The translations under genes and the position numbers were made by a program. Shown piece by piece: positions 50,767-58,679 of a DNA stretch of 64,000 nucleotides. Every line of letters begins with the position of its first letter. Position 1 is the stretch's first letter. The stretch is from an uncultured Muribaculaceae bacterium (GTDB taxonomy: Bacteria; Bacteroidota; Bacteroidia; Bacteroidales; Muribaculaceae), in assembly GCA_910586975.1 (NCBI GenBank), contig CAJUKX010000002.1, positions 1 through 64,000 of the forward strand. Direction: 5' to 3'. Below the pieces are notes generated by a model. The model worked only from the letters and a program-made list of their open reading frames with translations, was not told where the DNA came from and ran no database searches.

Positions 50767-52497
50767 ATGAATATTCTTGAACTGAGCGAGCAGGAGATAA
50801 TCCGCCGCAATTCCCTGCAAGGTCTGCGCGATATGGGCATTGATCCTTATCCCGCTGCCGAATACCCGGTTGATGCCCGTAGCGTTGAAATCAAGGAATC
50901 GTTTGCCGACGATGCGCCTCAGCGCGAGGTGTGCATTGCCGGTCGTATAATGAGCCGCCGCATAATGGGCAAGGCTTCGTTTGTTGAACTTCAGGACGCT
51001 GACGGCCGCATACAGGTATATGTGTCGCGCGACGAAATTTGCCCCGGCGAAGATAAGGAATTGTACAACACCGTGTTCAAGAAACTTCTCGACATTGGCG
51101 ACTTCATCGGCGTGAAGGGCTTTGTTTTCCGCACTCAGACCGGTGAAATCTCGGTTCACGCCCGCGAGCTCACAGTGCTCTCCAAGAGCCTGCGTCCCCT
51201 GCCTATCGTTAAGGTGAAGGACGGTGTGACATACGACGCCTTCGACGATCCCGAGCTGCGTTTCCGCCGCCGCTACGTAGACCTCGTTGTCAACGACGGC
51301 GTTAAGGAAATCTTCCTCAAGCGCACCAAGGTATATACCTCCATGCGCGAATACTTCAACAACGCCGGTTATATAGAGGTGGAGACCCCCATACTGCAAT
51401 CTATCCCCGGCGGTGCATCGGCCCGTCCGTTCATCACTCACCACAACGCCCTCGACATTCCTCTGTATCTGCGTATCGCCGATGAGCTTTATCTCAAACG
51501 CCTTATCGTGGGCGGATTCGACGGCGTGTATGAGTTCTCCAAGAACTTCCGCAACGAGGGTATGGACCGCACCCACAACCCCGAGTTCACCTGCATGGAA
51601 ATATATGTGGCCTACAAGGACTACAACTGGATGATGGCCTTCACCGAACGCATGCTCGAAAAGATCTGCATGGACGTGAACGGCACTCACGAAGTGAAGG
51701 TAGGCGACAACGTGATATCGTTCAAGGCTCCCTTCCCGCGCGTGACCATGGCCCAGGCCATCAAGGACCATACCGGCGTTGACATCACCGGCATGGACGA
51801 GGCTCAGCTGCGTCAGGTAGCCAAGGACCTCGGCATTGAGGTTGACGACTCAATGGGCAAGGGCAAGCTTATCGACGAGATTTTCGGCGAGAAGTGCGAG
51901 GGCAAGTACATCCAGCCCACCTTCATCACCGACTACCCCATAGAGATGTCGCCCCTGACCAAGCGCCACCGCAACAACCCCGAGCTTACCGAACGCTTTG
52001 AGCTGATGGTAAACGGCAAGGAGCTGGCCAACGCATATTCCGAGCTCAACGACCCCATAGACCAGTACGAACGCTTTGCCGAGCAGATGCGCCTGGCCGA
52101 CCGCGGCGACGACGAGGCCATGATTATCGACGGCGACTTTATCCGCGCCCTCGAGTACGGTATGCCCCCCACATCGGGCATGGGCATAGGCATGGACCGC
52201 CTGGTGATGCTAATGACCGGGCAGACTGCCATACAAGAGGTACTTCTCTTCCCGCAGATGCGCCCCGAGAAGGTAGAGAAACGCGACAAGGCCGAGGCTT
52301 TCACAGCCATAGGCGTGCCCGAAGAATGGGTAGCTCCCGTGCAGAAGGCCGGTGTGCTCACCGTAGCAGCTCTGTCGGGTGCTGTGGCAGGCAAACTCTT
52401 CCAGGAACTCTGCGGCATCAACAAGAAATACAAGCTTGGCCTCAAGAACCCCACTCCTCAGGAAATTGAAGTGTGGATTGAAAACGCCGGTAAATAA
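50767..52497 (+). CDS. lysS: Lysine-tRNA ligase, class II
   Basis: A 576-residue class II LysRS: an OB-fold anticodon-binding domain (about 50-155, VCIAGRIMSRRIMGKASFVELQD), catalytic motif 1 (about 190-215), motif 2 (FRNEGMDRTHNPEFT, about 262-276) and motif 3 (GMGIGMDRLVMLMTG, about 470-484). A C-terminal helical extension (about 505-576, VPEEWVAPVQKAGVLTVAAL) is seen in Bacteroidetes LysRS. gpsA follows 11 bp later. Confidence 0.96.
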   Translation: MNILELSEQEIIRRNSLQGLRDMGIDPYPAAEYPVDARSVEIKESFADDAPQREVCIAGRIMSRRIMGKASFVELQDADGRIQVYVSRDEICPGEDKELYNTVFKKLLDIGDFIGVKGFVFRTQTGEISVHARELTVLSKSLRPLPIVKVKDGVTYDAFDDPELRFRRRYVDLVVNDGVKEIFLKRTKVYTSMREYFNNAGYIEVETPILQSIPGGASARPFITHHNALDIPLYLRIADELYLKRLIVGGFDGVYEFSKNFRNEGMDRTHNPEFTCMEIYVAYKDYNWMMAFTERMLEKICMDVNGTHEVKVGDNVISFKAPFPRVTMAQAIKDHTGVDITGMDEAQLRQVAKDLGIEVDDSMGKGKLIDEIFGEKCEGKYIQPTFITDYPIEMSPLTKRHRNNPELTERFELMVNGKELANAYSELNDPIDQYERFAEQMRLADRGDDEAMIIDGDFIRALEYGMPPTSGMGIGMDRLVMLMTGQTAIQEVLLFPQMRPEKVEKRDKAEAFTAIGVPEEWVAPVQKAGVLTVAALSGAVAGKLFQELCGINKKYKLGLKNPTPQEIEVWIENAGK

Positions 52498-52508
52498 CTG
52501 CTGATATC

Positions 52509-53507
52509 ATGATTGAGAATTTAGGTAAAGTGGCCGTTCTGGGCGGTGGCAGCTGGGCTACTGCCCTGGCCAAGCTGCTGCTTCAGAACTGCAAGACCAT
52601 AATGTGGTACATGCGGCGCGACGACCGCATTGACGAGTTCAAGCGACTGGGCCACAACCCGGCCTACATAACCGATGTGAACTTCGATGTAGACCGCATC
52701 GAATTCTCATCCGACATCAACAAGGTATGCAGCGAGGCCGATGTGCTGCTGCTGGCCATGCCTTCGCCCTACTTCAAGTCGCACATGGAGAAAATCACCG
52801 TCGACATCTCCGGCAAGATAATCGTCAGCGCAATCAAGGGCATCGCACCCGAGGAAAACCAGATTATCACCGACTACATGGCCGACCACTTCGGGGTCGA
52901 CCTCAACCGCGAGCTGGTGATATCAGGGCCCTGCCATGCCGAGGAAGTGGCTCTCGACCGCCCATCATACCTCACCATAGGATGTCACGACCACGAACTT
53001 GCAGCCTCATTTGCCTGGCTCATCGAGGGCAAGCGCACCTTTCCCATTCTCAGCAGCGATCTCGAGGGCATTGAATATGCCGCCGTGCTCAAGAACGTCT
53101 ACGCCATCGCTGCCGGAATCGTACACGGCATGAAGGGCGGCGACAATCTGCTGGCTATGCTCGTCAGCAACTCAATACGCGAGATGGAACGATTCCTCGA
53201 AGCCGCAGCTCCCGGCAAACGCCAGATTTGCGACTCGGTATATTTGGGCGACCTGCTCGTCACTGCCTACTCGCGTTTCTCGCGCAACCACAACTTCGGC
53301 TCTATGATAGGCCGAGGCTACTCGGTAAGCGCAGCACGCATGGAGATGGAGCAGACTGCCGAAGGCTACTACGCAGCCAAGTGCATCACCATAATCAATA
53401 AGGAACTGAAGGTGTACATGCCCATCCTCGAAACGGTGTACGACATACTTTACCATAATCTCAGCCCGGCCAAGGCGCTCATACGCATGGGCCAGACCTT
53501 TAACTGA
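52509..53507 (+). CDS. gpsA: Glycerol-3-phosphate dehydrogenase [NAD(P)+]
   Basis: GpsA reduces dihydroxyacetone phosphate to glycerol-3-phosphate for phospholipid synthesis. The 332-residue protein has the Rossmann motif GGGSWATALA (about 11-20), AIKGIAPEENQ, the SGPCHAEEV segment and the C-terminal NHNFGSMIGRGYSV stretch. lysS-gpsA is a common Bacteroidetes pairing; it is followed 2 bp later by an RsmI-like gene. Confidence 0.95.
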   Translation: MIENLGKVAVLGGGSWATALAKLLLQNCKTIMWYMRRDDRIDEFKRLGHNPAYITDVNFDVDRIEFSSDINKVCSEADVLLLAMPSPYFKSHMEKITVDISGKIIVSAIKGIAPEENQIITDYMADHFGVDLNRELVISGPCHAEEVALDRPSYLTIGCHDHELAASFAWLIEGKRTFPILSSDLEGIEYAAVLKNVYAIAAGIVHGMKGGDNLLAMLVSNSIREMERFLEAAAPGKRQICDSVYLGDLLVTAYSRFSRNHNFGSMIGRGYSVSAARMEMEQTAEGYYAAKCITIINKELKVYMPILETVYDILYHNLSPAKALIRMGQTFN

Positions 53508-53509
53508 CC

Positions 53510-54232
53510 ATGAGCGAAAGTCCTGCTGCAGAAGCAGCCGTATACTTGTTTCCGGTACCTCTGAGCGACGGTACGGCCGGCCGCGTAATTCCGACCTACA
53601 ACGTAGAGCTGATCAAGCAGATCAGGCACTTTGTGGTGGAGAACGTGCGCTCGGCCAGGCGTTTCCTGCGCTCGGTCGACCGCGACATCGTCATCGACGA
53701 CCTCTCGTTCACCGAACTCTCCGAGCACACCCCGGCAGCCGATGTGGCAGCCATGCTGGCTCCCGTAGAGCAGGGACAGCCCATAGGGGTACTCTCCGAG
53801 GCCGGTTGTCCGGCGGTGGCCGACCCGGGTTCCGACCTGGTGGCCGAAGCCCAGCGGCGCGGAATCAAGGTTGTACCGCTGGTAGGCCCGTCGAGCATAC
53901 TGATGTCGCTCATGGGCTCGGGTTTCAACGGCCAGAGCTTCGCTTTCCACGGATATCTGCCCATCGAGGCAAAGGCCCGCACAGCCGCTTTCCGCGACAT
54001 GGAACGCAACATACGCAACCACCGCCAGACTCAGATTTTTATCGAGACTCCCTACCGCAACAATCGCCTGATAGCCGAGATGAGCGAGAAACTGCCCCGC
54101 GACCTGCTGCTGTGCGTTGCCTCCGACATCTCCGGTGCCCGCGAAAGCATAATAACTCTTCCGGTGGCCAAGTGGCGGTCCAAAAACTACGATTACTCTA
54201 AAATTCCAACTATATTCCTGCTTTTCTCATAA
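53510..54232 (+). CDS. RsmI-like SAM-dependent methyltransferase (tetrapyrrole methylase family)
   Basis: A 240-residue member of the tetrapyrrole-methylase superfamily: YLFPVPLSDG at the start, GVLSEAGCPAVADPGSDLV, VPLVGPSSILMSLMGSGFNGQ and HGYLP, and FIETPYRNNRL. RsmI methylates the 2'-O of C1402 in 16S rRNA; this shorter Bacteroidetes version lacks the N-terminal G-x-L-G-D segment in its normal form (it reads VIPTYNVELIK), so the substrate is less sure. Confidence 0.85.
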   Translation: MSESPAAEAAVYLFPVPLSDGTAGRVIPTYNVELIKQIRHFVVENVRSARRFLRSVDRDIVIDDLSFTELSEHTPAADVAAMLAPVEQGQPIGVLSEAGCPAVADPGSDLVAEAQRRGIKVVPLVGPSSILMSLMGSGFNGQSFAFHGYLPIEAKARTAAFRDMERNIRNHRQTQIFIETPYRNNRLIAEMSEKLPRDLLLCVASDISGARESIITLPVAKWRSKNYDYSKIPTIFLLFS

Positions 54233-54247
54233 TTTATACTGTAAAAA

Positions 54248-55264
54248 ATGGCAAAACGATACAACCGTCGCTCAACACGCCCACTCGAAGACATTCCGAG
54301 CCTGTTCTCGGACGAGTCTGCGGAGTCGCGCGCCGGTATGTCGCCATTTGAAGAAAAGCTTGAATCAGCAACCGATACGCCCGCGGCATCGCCCGACAGC
54401 GACTTCGTGCTCGACGATAAATACACCCGTCCGCGCCACAAGCTGCGTTTCATGTCGTTAGGCTCGGGCAGCAGCGGCAACTGCGCCTACATAGGCACAC
54501 CCGAGTGCGGCCTGCTCATTGATGCCGGCGTTGACAACAACTTCGTCAAGGCCGAGTTGGCCCGCAACGGCATAGACATACGCACCATACGCGGCATACT
54601 CATCACGCACGACCACTCCGACCACGTGCGCTTCTGCTACGCCATAGTGCGCCGTCACCCCGGCATGCTGCTGTATGCAACTCCGCGCACCCTCGAGGGA
54701 ATGCTGCGCCGCCACAATCTCTCGCGCCGCATCAAGGACTTCCACTCGCCCATATTCAAGGAGCACGACTATCTCTTTGACGACATACGCGTGACACCAT
54801 TCGAAACCTCGCACGACGGCACCGACAACGTAGGCTTCGCCATACGGCTTGGCGAAACCACATTTGTAGTGGCCACCGATATGGGCATGATAACCGAACG
54901 CGCCGACTTCTACATGCGACAGGCAAATACCCTGATGATCGAGGCCAACTACGACGACCAGATGCTGTCGCACGGCCGCTATCCCGAATACCTCAAGGCC
55001 CGCATACGCTCGGCCATAGGGCACATGGACAACGCAGTCACTGCCCGCTATCTCACCGAGACATACCGCCCCGAGCTGCGCCGCATATTCCTGTGCCACC
55101 TCAGCCACGACAACAATACTCCCGAGACTGCCATGGCCACCATGATCAACTCGCTGCGCTCGGTATCGGTAGTGCCGGCCACATCGCCCGTCGACATACA
55201 TCCCGGCTCGGTATACATAGCCCCACTTCCCCGTTTCAAGTCGTCAGAGCTATATGTGCTGTGA
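54248..55264 (+). CDS. MBL-fold metallohydrolase, WalJ/YycJ-like, with N-terminal extension
   Basis: A 338-residue protein: about 65 charged, probably disordered residues, then a metallo-beta-lactamase domain starting FMSLGSGSSGNCAYIG with the metal motif ITHDHSDH, a catalytic-site ATDMG and the late CHLSHDNNTPE. This is the WalJ/YycJ family, linked in Firmicutes to DNA repair and cell-wall signalling; here the role is unknown. It ends in a 1-bp stop/start overlap with comF. Confidence 0.86.
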   Translation: MAKRYNRRSTRPLEDIPSLFSDESAESRAGMSPFEEKLESATDTPAASPDSDFVLDDKYTRPRHKLRFMSLGSGSSGNCAYIGTPECGLLIDAGVDNNFVKAELARNGIDIRTIRGILITHDHSDHVRFCYAIVRRHPGMLLYATPRTLEGMLRRHNLSRRIKDFHSPIFKEHDYLFDDIRVTPFETSHDGTDNVGFAIRLGETTFVVATDMGMITERADFYMRQANTLMIEANYDDQMLSHGRYPEYLKARIRSAIGHMDNAVTARYLTETYRPELRRIFLCHLSHDNNTPETAMATMINSLRSVSVVPATSPVDIHPGSVYIAPLPRFKSSELYVL

Positions 55265-55941
55265 TGAAACTGTTTGACCTCATTACCGGACTGATAGCAC
55301 CGCGACTGTGTGAAGCCTGCGGACGAACGCTCGTACAGGGCGAAAAAGCCCTGTGCATGCACTGTAAAGCCTCGCTGCCGCTGAGCATGGCAAACCGCGC
55401 CGACCTGCGCGCCGCCAAATTGCCTCGCACCGCCCCCGTGGCCGACGTCTATCCCTGGCTCGCTTACTCTCACGCCAACCCCGTTTGCAGCCTTATACGC
55501 GAGGGCAAGTACAACGGCCGTCCAGAGCTTATCAAGGCCCTCACAGAGCTATTCGCGCATGATATGGCCGCCTGCGGCGCGTTGCAGGACATAGACATGT
55601 TTGTACCCGTACCCATGCACCTGTTCAAGCGCATGATACGCGGCTACAACCAGGCAGCCATCATAGCCGAGGTGCTGGCCGGCCACGCCGGAGTACCGGC
55701 CCGCAACTGCCTGCGAGCCATACGCGGACACCGCCCACAGGCCATGCAGACCCGCTCGCAGCGACTGGTAAACATTGCCGGCAGCATGACAACCACCCCG
55801 GGCGCCGACATAGCCGGCAAACACATCGGCCTGGTAGACGACATCATCACCACCGGCTCCACGCTCACCGAGGCCGCCAACGTACTCACCGCCGCCGGAG
55901 CCACATCCATCACCGTGTTTGCTTTGGCATCCGCCGAATAG
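55264..55941 (+). CDS. ComF family phosphoribosyltransferase-like protein
   Basis: A 225-residue ComF/GntX-type protein: an N-terminal zinc-ribbon with CEACG and CMHCK (four Cys, about 17-37) and a phosphoribosyltransferase fold with the PRPP motif LVDDIITTGSTL near the C-terminus. It is associated with DNA uptake in competent bacteria, but is very widespread. The start at 55264 (TGATG with the upstream stop) is favoured over a longer frame that overlaps the hydrolase gene. Confidence 0.88.
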   Translation: MKLFDLITGLIAPRLCEACGRTLVQGEKALCMHCKASLPLSMANRADLRAAKLPRTAPVADVYPWLAYSHANPVCSLIREGKYNGRPELIKALTELFAHDMAACGALQDIDMFVPVPMHLFKRMIRGYNQAAIIAEVLAGHAGVPARNCLRAIRGHRPQAMQTRSQRLVNIAGSMTTTPGADIAGKHIGLVDDIITTGSTLTEAANVLTAAGATSITVFALASAE

Positions 55942-56023
55942 TTGTGACATTATTAATTGTGGCAATTTTATTGCTGTTTGGCATAATTAACAGCCTTTTG
56001 GTTAAATTACGGTGACAAAACGT

Positions 56024-56073
56024 GTAACTTATGGTTACAAACTTGCATTTTTAAAAATTATTATTTTACTTTG
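56024..56073 (+). promoter_or_regulatory. Promoter and operator-like palindrome of the response regulator gene
   Basis: TTG (56043-56045), a 20-nt spacer and TTACTTTG (56066-56073) differ from the consensus by one base. Just upstream GTAAC-TTATG-GTTAC (56024-56038) is a perfect inverted repeat, a candidate binding site. The rest of the gap from 55942 to 56142 is AT-rich with nothing else recognised. Confidence 0.45.
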
Positions 56074-56142
56074 TGTAGAGCTAATAAAATGCTATTCATA
56101 CGACAATAGCAATAAAAAACAGCAATCAAATTCATTACATTC

Positions 56143-56868
56143 ATGGCACCACAGACATCGCTGGGTAATATATTAATCGTAGATGACGAAGAGGCTATCA
56201 CCGACCTCCTCAGCCTTAATCTACGCAGCGAAGGATACAACGTTGCCGTTATCAGCCGCACAAGCGAAGTCGACCTGCGCGAGCTGCGCAGCTTCCATCT
56301 GGTGATTGTAGATGGCAAAAATCAAGACTTCACGGGACTCTCTCTCATCAAAAAAATCAAAGAATCGCCCGTAGGCGACATGCTTGGCATTATCTACTGC
56401 TCGCGCATTGACAACGAACGCATCCTTATCGACGCCCTCAACGCCGGTGCCGACGACTGCATGCGCAAGCCCTTCTCGCTACGCGAGTTGCTCGCACGCA
56501 TCAAAGCCGTGATGCGCCGCTGGACAGTCTCGCGCACATCTCGTACACCCGAAGAACGCGGCGACGTCACACGCATCGGCTCAATGCGCATCGACACCTC
56601 TCGTAAAACCGTCACTATCGAAGAAGAATTCGTAAACCTTTCAAACACCGAATTTGCCATCCTCGAGCTGCTGCTCCGCAACGCCAACACCTACACCTCG
56701 CGCATAGAGATATTCAAGAAAATATGGCCCGACGGCGTGGGAGCCAACGAACGCGTGGTCGACACCAACATCTCGCGCCTGCGACGCAAGCTCGGCGACG
56801 CCGGCAGCTGCATCTCCAACCGCCAAGGCCTCGGATACATGATAGTCACCGACAACAAATCGGCCTGA
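56143..56868 (+). CDS. OmpR/PhoB-family response regulator, orphan
   Basis: A 241-residue response regulator: receiver domain (about 8-120) with acidic pair Asp14/Asp15, phosphoacceptor Asp57 and Lys109, and a C-terminal winged-helix (about 145-238) with TNISRLRRKLGD and QGLGYMI. The usual Ser/Thr of the receiver is Ser87. No histidine kinase is adjacent. Its partner could be the orphan kinase at 22066, but that is speculation. It is preceded by a perfect small palindrome near its promoter. Confidence 0.92.
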   Translation: MAPQTSLGNILIVDDEEAITDLLSLNLRSEGYNVAVISRTSEVDLRELRSFHLVIVDGKNQDFTGLSLIKKIKESPVGDMLGIIYCSRIDNERILIDALNAGADDCMRKPFSLRELLARIKAVMRRWTVSRTSRTPEERGDVTRIGSMRIDTSRKTVTIEEEFVNLSNTEFAILELLLRNANTYTSRIEIFKKIWPDGVGANERVVDTNISRLRRKLGDAGSCISNRQGLGYMIVTDNKSA

Positions 56869-56960
56869 CCCCACCCTGCCATATCATCGCTTGGCTTCGG
56901 TGCTCGGCTATGATACTAACCCAATAAAAATCATTTGGCGATATTTGTTTCGTATTTCTT

Positions 56961-56988
56961 GCTTCTGCATATCTGTGTGTGCAGAAGC
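56961..56988. terminator. Hairpin between convergent genes
   Basis: GCTTCTGCA and TGCAGAAGC form a perfect 9-bp stem with a 10-nt loop. The following U-tract is short (CTGTTT), so it may be a weak bidirectional terminator. Confidence 0.5.
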
Positions 56989-57037
56989 TTGGCACTGTTT
57001 GTTGTATTTGAACCTAACAACATGCCTGACCAAAATA

Positions 57038-57283
57038 TCAATTTAATCCTATTGCTATACCAATACCTACGACAACAAACGCAATAATCATTATGATTCG
57101 CCATATATTAATCAATTTTTTCATTTGGGGTGTGCGTGGACCTCGCATAAAAAGTGCTCGCGACGAGATTTTATTGACTTCTTTCCAATTCGTTTCTTTA
57201 TAGCCTTTATACGCCACAAAGAAACCAAATAATGCTCCAATTAGCATTATAGTCAATCCTGTGTAGATAAATAAATTAACCAT
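57038..57283 (-). CDS. Small two-helix membrane protein
   Basis: An 81-residue protein with two hydrophobic helices (about 5-25 and 60-80) joined by a basic loop (KGYKETNWKEVNKISSRALFMRGPRTPQ). It is more AT-rich than its neighbours. No family was recognised. It is isolated between the orphan regulator and a stretch with a possible decayed gene; coding is plausible because hydrophobicity and charge are well organised. Confidence 0.55.
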   Translation of the reverse strand: MVNLFIYTGLTIMLIGALFGFFVAYKGYKETNWKEVNKISSRALFMRGPRTPQMKKLINIWRIIMIIAFVVVGIGIAIGLN

Positions 57284-57397
57284 CTTGTATAATTCTTTAT
57301 TATATAAAACTAATAGCCGATAAGAAAGTTTACTTTACAACGACTTGCGTGAATACAGCCATTATCGTCCCACGAACGGACAAGACCGACAGTGTTG

Positions 57398-57568
57398 ATG
57401 TGCCTTTCTTTTTACGAAATATACAACGTTTGCCGGACTCCTAAGGTGGTATTGTCGTACCTGCTTTCAGGTATGGGCTCACAAACACCATTCCGTGAAC
57501 ACTATCCAGAGTTTGCTCACCGCATCGACCGTGATTTAGCGTTTTCTGATATTGAATTTTTTTTGTAA
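57398..57568 (+). pseudogene. Short open frame, possible gene remnant
   Basis: A 56-codon frame with protein-like composition (LLSGMGSQTPFREHYPEFAH, then RIDRDLAFSDIEFF) and no signal peptide or known domain. A neighbouring frame just upstream also gives a coherent peptide (VDVPFFLRNIQRLPDS), so a frameshifted, decayed gene is possible. The flanking region from 57284 shows nothing else. The call is tentative. Confidence 0.3.
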
Positions 57569-57573
57569 CTTTG
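57566..57573 (+). promoter_or_regulatory. Promoter -7 box (TAACTTTG) just before the long MITE-like element
   Basis: A perfect octamer ending 17 bp before the element at 57591. If used, the element would be the 5' leader of the acyltransferase gene, as also proposed at 6080. Confidence 0.5.
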
Positions 57574-57590
57574 CAAGTTGCAAGACTTTT

Positions 57591-57794
57591 AGAGTGTGTT
57601 TACTTTTAACTCGCGTTAAGGCTGAGAGTATTTTTTGAATGATTTTCGCAAGTTGAAGAAGGAGCATAGCGAGCTATGTGACTGATGAAACTTGGCGGGA
57701 AGCATCAAAAAAGGCCTCAGGATTAATGCGAAACTCTTGAAATAAATACATTCTTTAATTAACTTAAATCGTGTGTTAAAAGTAAACACACTCT
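57591..57794. mobile_element. MITE-like element, long copy, ending 6 bp before a start codon
   Basis: A 204-bp element with the same terminal inverted repeats as 6096-6210 (AGAGTGTGTTTACTTTTAAC and its complement). It holds a long imperfect hairpin (57631-57712: TTTTTTGAATG... against ...AGCATCAAAAAA, with tip GCATAGCGAGCTATG). The end parts match the short copy closely; the hairpin is the part missing there. No protein-coding frame. Confidence 0.75.
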
Positions 57795-57800
57795 TAGATT

Positions 57801-58679
57801 ATGTCGGAAAATACAGATAAACATATATCGGCTGTGGATGCCGCTGCCAAACCCGTCAAGCGCACTGTGCTCGACGCGGAGGATATAATGGAGCTGGTGC
57901 CTAAACTCAAGGGGCACGAAAAGCTTATCAACCGTCTGCTCAGCTGGCTCGACGTTGACAAGGTGAATGATGTACATTCGCGCGGTTTCGACCATCCCGG
58001 ACCTCCTTTTGTGAAGTTTCTTCTCGATGACTTCAACATCAAGCTTCGTATAGATAACGAGCAGGTGCTCGACAACCTGCCCGAGGGTGCCTTTATCACC
58101 GTATCAAACCACCCCTTCGGTGCGCTCGACGGCATCTCGCTCATTCACATGGTGGCTTCGCGCCGCCCTGAGTACAAGGTGATGGTAAACATGATTCTGA
58201 ACCATATCACCGCCATGCGCCCCAACTTCATTGCCGTAGACCAGACCGCGAGCGACGACCCGGCCAAAAAGGCTGTGTCTATCCGCGGCATACGCGAGGC
58301 CATAAAGCAGGTGCGTTCGGGCCAGCCCATAGGATTTTTCCCCGCCGGTGCCATGTCGAAGGTCAACTGGAAGTGGCAGCTCAACGACCGCGAGTGGCAG
58401 CCCAATATCATACGCCTTATCGAACAGCTCAAGGTGCCGGTGATACCCATCTACTTCCACGGCACCAACTCATTCCTGTTCAACCTGCTGGGTGTAACCC
58501 TGTGGCAGCTGCGCACCTTGCGCTTGCCGTCGGAGGTATGGCGCAAGTGCAATTCCACCATCCACGTTTCGGTTGGCAATCCAATCAGTGTTGAGGAACA
58601 GATGAAGCACCAAGGCTCTACCGAGGAGTTCGGTGAATGGCTCAAGGCCCAAACCTACGCTATGCGCTCATGGAAATAA
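57801..58679 (+). CDS. PlsC-like acyltransferase (hemolysin/GlsB-OlsF-type)
   Basis: A 292-residue acyltransferase with the catalytic SNHPFGALDG motif: His104 and Asp110 spaced x5 rather than the classical HX4D. It also has the FPAGAMS segment (equivalent to the EGTR substrate motif) and VPVIPIYFHGTNS. Proteins of this type in Bacteroidetes make N-acyl amino-acid lipids or acylate lysophospholipids. The N-terminal 90 residues are an extension. It overlaps the sigma-54 activator gene by 10 bp and follows the MITE-like element by 6 bp. Confidence 0.83.
   Translation: MSENTDKHISAVDAAAKPVKRTVLDAEDIMELVPKLKGHEKLINRLLSWLDVDKVNDVHSRGFDHPGPPFVKFLLDDFNIKLRIDNEQVLDNLPEGAFITVSNHPFGALDGISLIHMVASRRPEYKVMVNMILNHITAMRPNFIAVDQTASDDPAKKAVSIRGIREAIKQVRSGQPIGFFPAGAMSKVNWKWQLNDREWQPNIIRLIEQLKVPVIPIYFHGTNSFLFNLLGVTLWQLRTLRLPSEVWRKCNSTIHVSVGNPISVEEQMKHQGSTEEFGEWLKAQTYAMRSWK

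Noticed and set aside
50758..51771. Minus-strand frame of 337 codons over lysS (and a similar one at 38687-39694 over mgtE)
   Set aside because: They lie wholly opposite strongly conserved genes and show shadow-type composition.
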